In this document: piece after piece, positions 20,511 to 33,410 of the stretch
How positions within the stretch are numbered: the first letter of the stretch is position 1
Layout of the letters: each line of letters begins with the position of its first letter
Translations under genes and position numbers: made by a program
Notes under the pieces: generated by a model
The model's database searches: none
The model's input: only the letters and a program-made list of their open reading frames with translations
What the model was told of the DNA's origin: nothing
Source: Sabellastarte sp. h YS-2021
Taxonomy: Eukaryota > Annelida > Polychaeta > Sabellida > Sabellidae
Length of the DNA stretch: 64,000 bases
Direction: 5' to 3'
Assembly (NCBI GenBank): GCA_964017235.1
Contig: OZ024936.1
Coordinates: 16,716,496 to 16,780,495 of the forward strand

Positions 20511-21925
20511 ACCTTTACCCCTACCAGGGAGGGGTGAGGTATTGTAATCAGGGTTTTTGTCTGTCTGTCTGTCTGTCTGTCTCCTCAAAGTAGGTCTCTG
20601 AATCTACATCGTGAATGTAGAATTAGTTTTGTGAATTTTTAGCACTTATACCTGTTATCCACTGCTTGTTTCCAAATAACAAGCAAATATAATGATTTTT
20701 TTTTCAAATAATCTCAAGAAATCAAGCCAGTCACAAGAATGGAAGCATAATATTAACTAGCATTGTCTTCTGTTGTTACTGTGATTTATTGCAGAAATCT
20801 GTATGTTTAATCCTGTTTACAGATTAAGGCAGTAATTTTCTTATGACTGTCATAATGTGTGAATTTTAGATGCAAACTTTGTTATGTACAATGTTACATT
20901 TTTCTGGGATTTTTTTCTTTTCTAACTAATTTTTAGTTAAAACATATTTTAGAAAATAAATCAATATTTTATTAATATCTCTTGTTGACTGAAGGTGTTT
21001 TTATCTAAATTGGTATACAAAAAGTAACATTTTACTACCAATTAAAGCACATCTTTTGACACCTATTTGAATGGTCATATAAATCAAATAAAATGTCACT
21101 ACACCTTTTACCCCACAATCCTTAAGAGCTGTCAGGGGTATTGTTTTCACCAAAGTGTCTGGATGGCTGGACTGTAGGGTGTAGGAAGTTGATACTTGGT
21201 AGGGACATTGGCTGGGGGTATAGGTATGTAATGTCATAGTGTGACCTTGATTTAACTTTTGACCTTGCTGGAATGACCTTGAGTTTCAAAATCTTGTCCA
21301 GGCGATATCTCAGAAACTGTAAGGTGTGGCAAGTTGATACTCAGTGGGGACATTGGTTAAGAGGTGTAGGTGTGTATCGTCATGGTGTGACCTTGATTTG
21401 ACCTTTGACTTTGCCGTAGTGACCTTGACCTTTAAGATCTTTTCCGGGCTCTATCTCAGAAGTCATAAGGTGTAGGAAGTTGATACTTAGTAGGGAAATT
21501 GGTTAGGGGTTGTAGGTCTGCAACATCATGGTGTGATCTTGATTTAACCTTTGATCTAGTTGTAGTGACCTTGAGTTTCAAAATCTTGTCCAGGCTGTTT
21601 CTAGGATTCTGTAAAGTGTAAAAGATTGACATTTGGTAGTGACACTGGTTAGGAGGTATAGGTGTGCATCATCCTGGTGTGACCTTTAACTTTTTAACTC
21701 CAATTAAAAAAATTTACAGCTTCATAATTTTTAGTTTACTGATTAATGCTGTCATCTTGCTGTTGAATTATCTTGTTTTCTCTTTCTCATAGTCCTTTAT
21801 ATAGTTGACACTGGTCTGAAAATATCCCAATCTTTGTATTGTTTTACTACTTTGATATCTCGTGGCGTTGAAAACTATTTCCCCAAGCTGTGGGGTATGG
21901 GCATCTTCCATGCTATTTTATAGCA
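20511..21925 (+). mobile_element. Helentron-like element C
   Basis: Left imperfect hairpin ACCCCT...AGGGGT (20,517-20,535), a (GTCT)6 tract (about 20,559-20,582), a core of four ~146-bp tandem units and a hairpin CCCCA...TGGGG near 21,883-21,897 as likely right end. This is the same plan as elements A and B with different sequence. The right boundary is uncertain. Confidence 0.45.
21130..21690 (+). repeat. About 146-bp tandem core of element C, four copies
   Basis: gttgatactt/c occurs at 21,188, 21,333 and 21,479, with a degenerate fourth near 21,624. Units also share catggtgtgaccttgattt and atcttgtccagg. GACCTTGA-type blocks recall the 146-bp satellite of element A. Confidence 0.9.
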
Positions 21926-22335
21926 CTGTATAATGCAGTTATTACAGTGTAATTACTGTGGTATACATATTCGATGCAATTGTTAGTTATTGGTTAGGCT
22001 ACTTACATTTCTTGTCAGATGTGATGTGATTTATATAAGTTTTAAAGAAACATCCCCTGAGAAGAAATCAATATGGAGAAATTCAACACCAAAAATAGCA
22101 TTCACCAGGGGTGAGATAATAATGGTGGTGTGAAGGCAAGATGAGTCTTGAGGATATTCCTGAATGAAGCCATGATTGTGACACAACTAAACATGTCAGT
22201 TCAATCCACTCACACAGCACTACTACAACTACAAAACTCCAACTACCAACCTGTTCATGGGTACAAATACTAGAAACAGTCTGTTACCTAGACTCAGTTT
22301 GCTGAAGGATAAGAAGATTGACTAAAACTTACAGC
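21926..22335. other. Intergenic, no feature recognised
   Basis: Short stretch before the LINE. A 5' part of the LINE too decayed to read may extend here. Confidence 0.45.
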
Positions 22336-22339
22336 GTTA

Positions 22340-24060
22340 ATGGCTGAAATGATGTTCTTGATTATTATATCCCAGATGAACTTGATTAAAAAGAAACTTG
22401 ACAAAAAATTCTATGATATCACACATGCTGCTTTTGTAAGGTCTCGAAGTAAATGGATAGAGCAGGGCGAAAAAAGTACATCCTATTTTCTAAATCTTGA
22501 AAAAACCCATCAAAACAATAACAGAATCATAAAATTAATTGACATCAATAGTAAAAGACAATACAATTCAGATAAAGATATTTTAAAACATTGTGCATCC
22601 TTTTACTCCAAAATATATACAAGTAATAACCCACGACAGGATCATATTGATGAATATTTGGCCGAACTTCAGCATTTACCTTTGTTATCAGATAAAGATC
22701 AGTTAATCTGCGAGGGTAAAGTAAGTATTTTAGAATGTGAACAAGCTCTAAAAGGTATGAAAAATAACAAGTCACCAGGATATGATGGACTGACAGTCAA
22801 GTTTTATAAAACTTTTTTTCAAGACTTATCCAATTTGATGATAAACTCTTTTAATGAATCCTTTCATGATGGCAAGCTCTCTGAAATGCAAAATACATCG
22901 GTGCTTTCATTGATTCACAAGAAAAACGAACGCACTTATTTAAAAAACTACAGGCCAATCAGTCTGACAAATGTAGATTATTGTATTCTAGCTTTTGCCC
23001 TGTCAATGCGCCTACAAAAAGTTATCACAAAAATAATCTCAACAGAGCAAACTGGATACATTAAAAAACTGTTCATTGGTACAAATATCAGAGCTATACT
23101 TGATGTATGTAAAAATATTGAAGCCAATAATTCTGCCGGAATACTCCTTTTAGACTTTGAAAAAGCCTTTGACAGTGTGAAATGGACTTTCTTATTTTAT
23201 ACTCAAAAAAATTCAACTTTGACAAGGAGTTCTTTCAATGGATAAAAATTTTGTATACAGGACCAAAAGCCATCATAAAAAATAATGGATACCTGTTAAA
23301 TAAAATTAATATTAAACGTGGGATAAGACAGGGCTGTCCAGTGTCTGCCTTACTTTTTACTTTGGTAATAGAGATATTGTCATATAAAATACATAACGAC
23401 ATTTCACTGCATGGTGTAGTTGCAAAAGTAGGCCCCAAAAGTCTTGAATATAAATCGTTTCAGTATGCAGATGACGTAAGTATATTTCTTCAAAGTGATT
23501 CTGATTTGCAAAAAGTACTTGAGCTTACTTCAAAATTTACTGAAGTAGCTGGACCAAAATTGAACAAGTCAACAACAGAAGGTATATGGCAAGGTCATTA
23601 TAAGGACAGACAAAGAAACTGTAATGTAGCGGGCATAAAATGGCCAACCGAGCCAGTGAGATGTCCAGGAATATATATTGGAAATGATAAAAAAGAATGC
23701 AACAAATTAAATTGGGACAAAAAGCTAGAAAACATAAAGATAAAATTATCTTCTTGGCAAAAGAGAAAACTTACCCTTTTTGGGAAAGTCACTGTTATAA
23801 AATCATTATTGACACCCCAATTATTATTTTCTGCACATTTTTAGACATACCAATTGGATACATTAAAGAGGTTAACAAAGTTTTTTACAAGTTTTTATGG
23901 AATAGTCATGACAGAATAAAAAGGATATCCCCAGATGAAAGTCGGGGTAATACTGGTTTCATCTCTGTCCCATTACTGCCAAAATACATTTTGTGCATGA
24001 TAACTCAAACACTGTCAAAGATTTCAATCAAACTTGGCACACACATGTATTTGGGTCAAG
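22340..24060 (+). mobile_element. Tx1/L1-clade LINE fragment (reverse transcriptase)
   Basis: Encodes the pre-RT segment RSKWIEQGEKSTSYFLNLEK, then RT motifs KSPGYDGLT, LKNYRPISL, LDFEKAFDS (A), RQGCPVSALLF (B), QYADD (C) and WQKRKLTLFGKVTVIKSL. The order and spacing match Tx1-like members of the L1 clade. The reading frame changes near 23,185 (just after motif A) and again near 23,800. There is no endonuclease domain and no 3' tail, so it is truncated at both ends and inactive. The catalytic YADD is intact. Confidence 0.9.
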
Positions 24061-24129
24061 AGAGGAAACCTATTTTAAGGTCACCTTTAACTCCCAATAA
24101 TAAAGAATTCATGGCCACATAAAGGTAAA

Positions 24130-24440
24130 AAAATTGACATTTTTTCACTTTATGCCCTCTAGGTTAAAATCTATGTAGCTCATCTGGCTCAAATTTTATG
24201 TTGAACCACATTAATATATTCTTACACATGCCAAAAATCAAGACTTTATGTTGAGGTTTAAACTGTGTATGAGGCCAATAAAGACTCTACTTGGACATTT
24301 TTTCTACATTTTTCACAAAAATTTGATGTCTGTAACTTTAATTTAAAGGTCACCTTAAGGTCTCTATAACGCCCACAGAGACCAAATTTATGGAGTTTTT
24401 GCCACTTTTAAGCCCTATAGCAGTCACATTATCTAATCAA
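24130..24440. repeat. Diverged dispersed repeat, also at 25,725-26,230
   Basis: Shares aaggtctctataacgcccac and ttaagccctata blocks with 25,855-25,915 (aaggtctctaaaatgcccac). The two pieces look like divergent copies of one non-coding repeat separated by later insertions. Confidence 0.55.
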
Positions 24441-24900
24441 ATGTGGATTTTTGTAGCGCTTAATCTCCATCAATTAACTTACTCTAAGGAGCAACTGAAC
24501 ATAAAACAAGGTCATTAGCGTAAATCCAATGACATGGCCAGGCCATACAAAGAAGACACGGGGGTGACAGGGGAGACTATGGCTGATAGGCTTTTAGATA
24601 ATGGATGTTGCACTTCGTACATTATCAGGACGTTCATTCCAGATCTTAGAAGTAGGAGTAGATTTTTTTAGTTTCAATCGTGGAGGAACTTGTTTTGTAT
24701 TGCCAAGATAGCAATATTTACATACCAGAACAAGAAGCTTAACAATAGATGGAATACTTTTGTCAACATTTTAACTATTTTGACTCTTGTCAGCATTTAG
24801 CCAATTTTGGCAGAAGCAAACACTCTACTTATCAGTAGAATAGCTTTTAGTTCTAACGTGACCAGTTGGGATATGTCAACAACACTAGGCTAAACAAACT
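24441..24900 (-). repeat. LINE 3' tail, inverted
   Basis: Begins tgtagcgcttaatctcc, the complement of the gcgcta-type LINE 3' end seen at 39,995, 60,050 and 62,580. It continues through cgttcattccagatctt, the position of the LFRSLE..NDL region in related copies. Confidence 0.55.
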
Positions 24901-24979
24901 GACCAAAGAAAAAGAACTGTAAAACAAAAACAAGACCTGGCACCAACAAACTAAGACCCTTCAAACGGTCAGAGCACCA

Positions 24980-25718
24980 AACCCCATACTTACTTAAACT
25001 CTATCTTGTGGTTTTCTAAACGTTTCCAAGTAAATGTTTATGCTGTAACATTTAAAAAACATTTTATAAACATTTTCTATACAAACATTTTTGCTGAAAA
25101 CATTTATTAAACGTTTATAAAATAACTCAAGAAGCTAGGTTTGACTGGAAACATTTTAAAAACATTAAAAAATTAGCTTGAGAAATGAATGTTTTGCTCG
25201 AAATGCTTTTCAAACATTCATTATGAATTGTTTGATAAACATTACACATAAAATGTTTAAATAACATTGCTTGTCAAATGTTTTAAAAACATTCTATCAA
25301 AAAGGTTTTTTTAAACCTATATTTTTAAACCTTCTCCTTCAAACATGTCCAAACAAAGATGGCGGTGAGCAATAATAGGGGATTTTAGAGGACTCCTATG
25401 CAATCCCTAAAAGTAGGAATTGAATGGGGGCACAATTTCTAAGCCACTATCTTACAATTTTAGACATAAAAATAATATTTTCAATAGTGAGCAACCATAC
25501 AAAGATATTGAAAGTGACCTCTGACCCCATTATTATTCAGACATTGGTATGTTCATTTATAACATATTCTAACATTTATTGTTAAACGTTTAATAAACGG
25601 TATACACAAAACAATATTTAAAAACATTCTATTACAAATGGTTTTCGTACCCATTATTTTTAACCCCTGCCAAACGTTTCCTTTCAAACGTTTGCAAAAC
25701 CCAAAAATGTCTACTGGG
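24980..25718. mobile_element. AAACGTTT-rich TIR element, copy 1 (left end lost)
   Basis: Aligns by eye along its length with 50,972-51,706 (ggttttctaaacgtttcc, aaactcaagaagctaggttt-like block, catccaaacaaagatggcgg region, atgtctactggg end). It carries many AAACGTTT/AAACATTT self-complementary octamers. No open frame of note. Confidence 0.75.
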
Positions 25719-26231
25719 CATATTATGCCCTGTAACTTAGAAAAAGTAAGTCTGACATTTCTCAAACTGCATTCCATATAACTTCTATATGTTATCTTTG
25801 TCTGTGGAACATATTGAAGTCTGAAGCTTTAATTTTAAAGTTACCTTAAGGTCTCTAAAATGCCCACAGGGACCCAATTTATGGGCTTTTAGCCACATTT
25901 AAGCCATATACCTGTCAAATTATGTGACCAAAAGAGCTGAAATCTCATCTGGAGATATATGGATATGTTCTTTTTATATGGGCCAAAAATCAATACTTCT
26001 AGTAGACATTTAACATCCATATGAGGCCTATGAACAATCTATCTGGAGGACTTTTTTCTGTAGTTTTCACATATTATGCCTTCTAACTAAGTAGCAAATC
26101 TGACCAGACTTAAACTGTAGTGGATATAACTTGTATTTGAGATCTTTTTCCTTTTTTTGTGGGGGGGATTTGGGTACTGTATTTTTAATTTTAAGATCAC
26201 ATTAAAGCTTCTGAAACTACCTCAGGGAACC
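25719..26231. repeat. Diverged dispersed repeat before the DIRS element
   Basis: Second piece of the repeat at 24,130-24,440, including gcccacagggacccaattta. It ends where the DIRS left terminal repeat starts. Confidence 0.5.
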
Positions 26232-29200
26232 ATTTTATTGTGCTACAATAGCTTACCATGTGGGACTGAATGCTGTTCTCAGATGGCCGCCAGGCCTGGC
26301 CAACGTCTAAGAAAAACAGACATTTATAGTTGGCCGTAGCCTCAGGTTGTCGTCACGTGACTTACCCCATTTGTCTTCTTCTTTCTCGTTGGCCGCCGCC
26401 ATATTGGAATCTTTGTGAAGTTTTTTCTACTTCTCAGTTCATTTTGATTGTTGGATGTCTTTTTTCAGCCATTTTGTTTATTAATTGTTAAAGCACATAG
26501 TACCTAACTTTCCGTCCAGTCGGATAAGTATTTCTTCTTTTCTACCTGTTGTGAGTTTTCGCCTCGGCTAGGCTTTTATGTGATCGGGTTTCACCTCTTT
26601 TATTGCGTTTGAACATGTCTTCTCATCAATCAAATAAAGATAAACCCTGTGCATCTAAATGCCATCACTTTTGTCATGCTTTCGACACTCATAATGTCCT
26701 AAATGCAGAGAGGCAGGCAAGGGAGATGATCTCTGTGTCACATTTATCTCACCTTGTGATATTTGTGCTTCATTCTCGGAAGAACAATTAACTAAGATCA
26801 CCCATAGGAAGAGATATGTAAAGAAACCTGACAAAAAATCTGACAAAAATGATCAAGAAGTAGATTTATTGGGCAATAATTATGTTGAATCCTTTGCGAG
26901 CTCACAAGCAGACCTCGAGAGTGATGCTGACCATCTTTTTACTTCCCCGCCTCGCCCTCAGCCTCTTGCCTTCAAGGCTTTAGCATTAGGAACTCCAGCT
27001 AAAACTGTCCCACCTACCCCAGGTACTGCTTTACAGCAGAAATTAGAAACAAAGCTCGAGAAGTCCTTGGAATCTCGGCTAGACATTCAACTAGACCAAA
27101 AGATAAGTGCTTTCCAGGCAAATATTTTAGAGGCAATGAAGTCCCTTCGAGAAGATTTTCAGAAATCTCTCTGTAAAAGTGGAGGTAGATCAGACCTCCG
27201 CTTCGGCCTCAAAACCTGGCCAATCTAATACTCGTCTGGACCCCCCACCCCCCCGAGTACTAATCCTGTCGAGTCGATGGACGTTGATTATGGCCCAGCC
27301 TTACACTTCCACACCTCGAATCTCATTCTAGTTGCATCGATGACACCTCGGGTCTCAATGTTAGTTCTGTCGAGGAACTCTCGAGGTTGCCCTCGGCCCA
27401 GCCAAATCTTCTCACTCTTTCAAAGAGTATGATGTGGTCCCGAGCTCTGCCTCGGACCACTACTCTGATCAATCTGACGATCCTTGGCCTTCCCCTAGCA
27501 GGGCCAAGAAGCATACTGATAAATCAAAACACAAATCTAGGTCCAGATATTTACCTTCTTCCTCAGAGGAGGATCAGTCCTCCGAGCTCAGACACAGGTC
27601 TCCAAAACCTTCTAGGAAGACCTACACTGATCAAGACCATCCTCAACATGACCCAGAACCTTCAGGCGAATCCTCAAACTTCCACACCCTAGGGACTCCT
27701 TACCCAGGTCTTCTACTGCGGTCATGGGCCTTGACGATGAGAAAGGCAGGCAGGAGCTCAGGCCCTTCCTCTATGCTGCCTCTGAACTCTATTATCAAAG
27801 ACACCTTTGATAAATTTGACCAAGACTTTCAAGCAGCAAATTTACCTGAGGGTAAATACATCAAAGCTCCTCCTTCCACTGCGAAGTGGTACAAGGTGGG
27901 ACAACCTTGTTACGAAGACAAGATTCAAGAACTAAATACAGACTTTGCCAAGATCTGTATTTCTCCTAAACCCTCTGGGGCCTCTATGGGCAAGGTTCCC
28001 CTACCAATTCTCAAAGAATTGGAACACCAGGCGAGAGAGAATATCTCCACACTTAACTTTACTACCACCTTTGCCTGGACTCCTATTCAGGTCCAACCAA
28101 GTTTCCACTCGGGAAAAGTGCCAGCATAGTTTGAAGTCGACCTTCAAGAAGGTCAAATCTCAAATTAGGAAAGGTGCCGACCCTGAAAAGGCAGCAAAGC
28201 GTGGATACAAGGAAGCCTGTGAATACCTGGATCTTTGGAACAAGACACTTCTTATCCAGCACAAGGCCTTGACTTGTCTCAGCAAATCCCTTGCTGATAT
28301 ACTCCAGAGGGAGTTATATTCCATGGGCAATACTGGCTTGCTTAGGTGCGAAGCCGAAATGACCCTGTTACAACCACATTTAGGAGATGAGACGTCAGGA
28401 ACTCAGGAATGCATCCTTTTGGCCGCCTTCACTGTTCAAGTCTCAATTAGTCAAGGACGGTGAAGACTTCCTTCTCAAAAAAGGCACCTCAAAAGACTCA
28501 GGGTTTCGGACCCTACCTGAATAAGCCCTTTTGTGGTCCCCACAAGAAAAGAGGCTCCTACAGGAAACGTCCCTATGGGGTCAGCTCCTCAAAACAGTAA
28601 TCAATCGTTTTCCTCCAGCAGGGGAACACCAAACTTCAGAGGCTCCAGGGGTCATTTTCGACCCCATAATAAGGGAAGAGGGCATGGAAACCCGTCTTCC
28701 CAATGACTCCTCCAAAGCCTCCCTCAGTCCACCAGTAGGAGGACGCCTCCGTTCTTTCAGGAGAGACTGGCAAACAAACAAATGTTCATCAAATGTGTTA
28801 AACATTATCACCAATGGCTAATGCCATTCCTCTCAAAGCCAAACTTGGTCAGATTTTCTCTGATTCTGTCAGACTACAAGACCCTTCAAAAAGACGAAGC
28901 TGTAGCAGATTGTATCCAGTCTCTTCTGTCAAAGAACGCTATCAAAAGGATGGAAAATGTAAAATCTCTCGGGTTTTACAGTTGCCTGTTTCTAGTCCCC
29001 AAGCGTCACCAAAGGTGGAGGCCACTAATAGACTTAAGCAAGCTCAACACTTTTCTACATGTAGAAAAGTTCAAAATGGAAACTCCAGAGTCTATCAGGA
29101 CCTCCCTGGTTCCAGGGGAATGGATATCATCAATAGACCTATCGTACACTTACCTTTACATCCCCATCCACCCAAACTCAAGAAAATACCTAAGGTTTTG

Positions 29201-31263
29201 CCACAGGCCACAGGTCACAGGTGATCCAGTTCACCTCCCTTTCTTTTGGACTAGCCACAGCCCCCCAGGTCTTTACAATGATCGTAAAGGAAGTGAAGGT
29301 CATGGCCATCTCCAGTGGACTCAGACTTCACCAATACCTGGATGACTGGCTGATCAGGTCCCAGTATCAGGAAGAAGCCCAAGTGAACACTCAGGCAGTG
29401 GTGGACCTAACCCAGTCATTGGGGTGGATAATAAATCAGGAAAAATCAGAACTGAAACCTACTCAGGTGTTTTCGTTTGTGGGCTACAAATACCATCTAG
29501 ATTCAGCCCTTGTAAAACCCACTCAAGAGAGATGGCTTAAAGTTCAGGATTTGATCCTATGACTAAAATCAAAACATGTTTTGACTGCAAGATGTTTGAT
29601 GTCGCTAATTGGGTTGCTTGCCTCAATGGAGAAAATGGTCCCGGAGGGACGCCTTCACATGAGGGCCTTTCAGTTTTATCTCAAGGAGCATTGGAGACAT
29701 CCTCAGTCTCTAGACAACCTCCTTCCTTGGGCAGATGGCATTTCTGCACACCTAGATTGGTGGCAAAATCCTGCAAACATGATGAAAGGCTCAGACCTTC
29801 ATCCCAAATACCACAGTATCCAACACTTAACAGACGCCTCAAACGAAGGTTGGGGCGCTCAATTAGATCAAAGATCTAGCAAGGGTCTGTGGTCAGACCA
29901 GGAAAAAAGGCTACACATAAACGTCCTAGAGTTGAAGGCGGTCTCACTGGCCCTTCAAAATTTCAAGGACCAGTGCCAGGACCAGACACATCTTGTTTCA
30001 ATGGACAACTCGACAGTGGTAGCCTACATAAACAAACAAGGAGGAACTCACTCAGTAGAGATGTGTGCTCTCCTGTGGAAAATTATGACTTGGTGCCACC
30101 ACTATCACAGAACTTTAAAGGCCGGACACATTCCAGGGTGTCTGAATGTGATGGCCAACCTCTTATCCAGGTCCAACCAAGTGCAGTCAACAGAATGGTC
30201 ACTGCATTCAGGTGTTCAAACAGATATGCCAGAAGTGGTTCACTCCTCATGTAGACCTGTTTGCCACTCATGTGAACAACAAACTCCCTCTCTATATGTC
30301 TCCAATCCCAGACCCAAAGGCCTGGGACATAGATGCTTTGAACATAAACTGGACGGGTCTCACTGCTTATACTTACCCTCCGACGGCTCTCCTTCACAGG
30401 ATGATCCAAAAAATCAGGCAATCTAGGAGCGGACAACTCCAAGAACAAGGCATCTCTTTGGAGGTGGCAGAGAGAATTGCTGCCCCTCAGCGGTCATCAA
30501 CAAGGACCATCTACAAGTCAAAGTGGGCCCTATTTGAAGAATGGTGCAGAGAAAATTCGGTGGATTTCTCCACTCCATCTGTGAAACAAATCTCAGATTT
30601 TTTCATGTACCTGTACCAAGACCTAAACAGGCGCCCCTCGACCATTGATGGTTACAAGACTGCCATTGTTGACACTTTGGGCCCAACGGCCCACCATATT
30701 GCACATAATGCAGACCTTCATTGGTTACTCTCCAGTTTCCACAGGGATTGTCCCAAAAGTTCCAGAAATCTTCCTAAGTGGAACCATTCTGTTGTTCTCA
30801 ATGAGCTCACAAAAGCACCCTTTGAGCCTATGAAAGACACAGACCTCAAACATCTTACCCTCAAAACTGCTTTCTTGCTAGCTTTGGCCTCGGGCAAGTG
30901 CCGCTGCGAAATTCATGCCTGGGTTGCAAACAAAGTATCTAATCTAGGCCAATGGGAAAAGGTTTCCTTGTTCCCTTCTTCTGACTTCATAGCCAAAAAC
31001 CAACTAGCAAGAGAAGGTTCTCAAAGTGTGTCTCCGGTGACTATTCCTGCTTTGACTACCATTGTAGATAGACATTTCAAAGAAGACAGGACCCTGTGTC
31101 CGGTGCGAGCCCTAAGGTACTATTTGGATCGGACCAAATACCTGAGAGGGTCTCGGTCCCTCCTTTTCATCTCCTTCAAAAAAGGACATACCTCAGACAT
31201 CAGACCCGCTACTCTCTTCCTGGTTGAAAAACCATTCTACTTTGTTATAAACAAGCAGACCAA

Positions 31264-31679
31264 CAATTAATGCTAAAGCGAAAAGAAAATGAAGAATATA
31301 AAGACCTTACCTGAAATACCCGAAAAGCGCATGACATTAGGGCCTTCGCAGCCTCTAAGGCTTTTTACGGTGGGGTATCGGTGGACCAGATCATGCAAGC
31401 CTGTCGCTGGAAGGCTCACAACACATTTACAAATTTCTATCTAAAAGACCTTACTTGGCCAGACAACGACAACAATATGTATCTGGGACCAGTAGTAGCG
31501 GCAGAACAGGTCCTAGACCCTTCCCCTCAGAACAATCATTCTTGGAAAGAAAAGAAGGGGGGGGGCACATCTGCAACAACAAAGTCTTCAGGAGTGGGTC
31601 TAGGTATAGGTTTACCTTATCAGGGTATTTCGGGTAAGGTCTTTATATTCTTCATTTTCGTTTAGCTTTAGCATTAATT
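31264..31679. repeat. Internal inverted repeat pair in the DIRS element
   Basis: About 56 bp at 31,264-31,320 (attaatgctaaagcg...) recur inverted at 31,622-31,679 with only a few differences. The pair lies near the 3' end of the coding region and is separate from the terminal repeats. Confidence 0.85.
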
Positions 31680-32084
31680 GTATAATGTATTAAGGACCTT
31701 AAGGTTGTCATTAATCTCTCTTAAGGTGGCAATAATTTTGGTACCTCTGAGCCTTGGACTCAGTCTCCTTCCGTGATGGCCCTTGGGGCTTTACCCCACC
31801 TAAGTGTACTTCGGCTACACCTCTTTCTCCTGTCAAAACACCCAGGCAGTTTATTAGCACTGTCAATTATTTTAGGTTTTTTGGCTTCTTACAGGCCCAG
31901 CCCTCAGGTTTGGGGCACTGTAAATGGGACTCAGACTGGTATTTTCTAACCTTCATTCTACTTATTCTATCTAAAATCTAAGAAAAACAAACATATCTTC
32001 CAGTCTCAGCTGTAATCCCGCCACCAGGAGGTTGCATTCAGCATTCAGTCCCACATGGTAAGCTATTGTAGCGCAATAAAACTT

Positions 32085-32383
32085 AAAATTTTAATTACTT
32101 AAATGTAGCTTTTATAAGCTACAAACTTACTATGTGGGACTGAGAAGAGTCCCACCCGACCTCCCCGCTGTATTTCAGCTGAGGTGGTATAGGTTAAAAT
32201 TTCAATGAGAAAGGGGAAGACAAATGGGGTAGGTCATGTGACGACAACCTGAGTCTACGGCCAACTATAAATGTCTGTTTTTCTTAGACGTTGGTCGGGC
32301 CTGGCGGCCATCCGAGAACAGCATTCAGTCCCACATGGTAAGCTTGTAGCTTATAAAAGCTACATTTAAGTAATTAAAATTTT
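32085..32383. repeat. About 59-bp inverted repeat at the DIRS right end
   Basis: aaaattttaattacttaaat at 32,085 and its complement ending at 32,383 extend inward through cccacatggtaag-type sequence. They fold the right end into a large palindrome that contains the right terminal repeat. Confidence 0.8.
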
Positions 32384-32385
32384 CA

Positions 32386-33410
32386 AGTTCATGTCTTTTG
32401 GACCTCTTGTTTGGAAACTATGTAACATGAGGCTATCTCTACCTCAGTTGATATTAGCTCCAGTCAAGTGATAAGTGGTCGTTTGGAAAGTGATTGATTA
32501 TCTGTTAAGTTATATATTTTTCTTGTTTGTGTATCCTATAAATGGTGTATAAAATTATGAATCACAAAATGGATGTTACCAAAGTACCTAATTAATGCCT
32601 GTGTCGTGTGAGATGGCCTGTCTGGAGATATGTTAGTGTTGATTCGGCGCAATCTAGTTACTCAATAAGTACTTGTATAATTGTACTTAAAGCAGCAAGT
32701 ACTACAAAAAGTATTAGAAAAAATCCCTGTGCCCTGTGCTGGTTTGTGTTCTTTCAAAAATAACAGAGACATGTCTGACCCTATTTACACAATCTTCACT
32801 GTTTAGCTATTGAACAATGAATATTTATAAAAAGGTGACCTCCTTGTGTATGAAGTTATGGCCTCCTAACCTGCTTGTCATTCGTCAGTACCCATGGAGT
32901 CTGACAGTCTCTTACTCAGGGAAGTAGCCTGTCTTATCTCCTTTCTTTGGAAATGTGTCAAAAAGTCTTCTATATATGGTCAAAATCACAGAGCGGAAAA
33001 ACTGAAAGATATAGGACACCGGTAACAAAAGAAAATCCCTCAGTCGTAAGACATTTTGTTTTTCTGTAATTGTTTCACAATAGTATTTTTTCAAGCACTA
33101 CTACATCAACATGTGAGAAAACTTTGTTCAGAACACCCACAAGTGTTGTTATCCACTTCACTGTGTTCCGACCTAACTCTTCATTGTCATATTGTCTAGA
33201 ATTTCGTTATCTAATGACACTACTACTTGACAAGTGAATAGACTAGACTATTGTCGCCAGCTAAACACAGAAACCTCAAGTTTTCAAAGTCCATTACACC
33301 TGTCTGACCTTGAAGCTTTTCAGCATGATATAGTTTATTTCCAAGGAAGTGTCTTTGTTCTGACATTCTGAAAGGGGTGACACAATCAGCCATTTACTTA
33401 CACATCAAGA
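32386..33410. other. Intergenic, no feature recognised
   Basis: No gene or repeat could be supported here. Confidence 0.5.

Larger units (their letters stand above)
26232..32385 (+). mobile_element. DIRS-family tyrosine-recombinase retroelement, broken fossil
   Basis: A 6.1-kb element of DIRS plan. A left terminal repeat (26,232-26,378) is matched in inverted orientation at 32,216-32,343, with an additional inverted copy of the outer edge at 32,037-32,082, the internal complementary region typical of the family. Parts in order: a gag-like region (about 26,615-28,460), reverse transcriptase (about 28,780-29,560), RNase H (about 29,580-30,200), a linker domain characteristic of DIRS and a tyrosine recombinase (about 30,420-31,470). 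It is broken, with roughly half a dozen or more interruptions across the coding region. Terminal arms are about 95% identical by eye, suggesting a moderately old copy. It lacks LTRs and an aspartic protease, as DIRS elements do. Confidence 0.9.
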
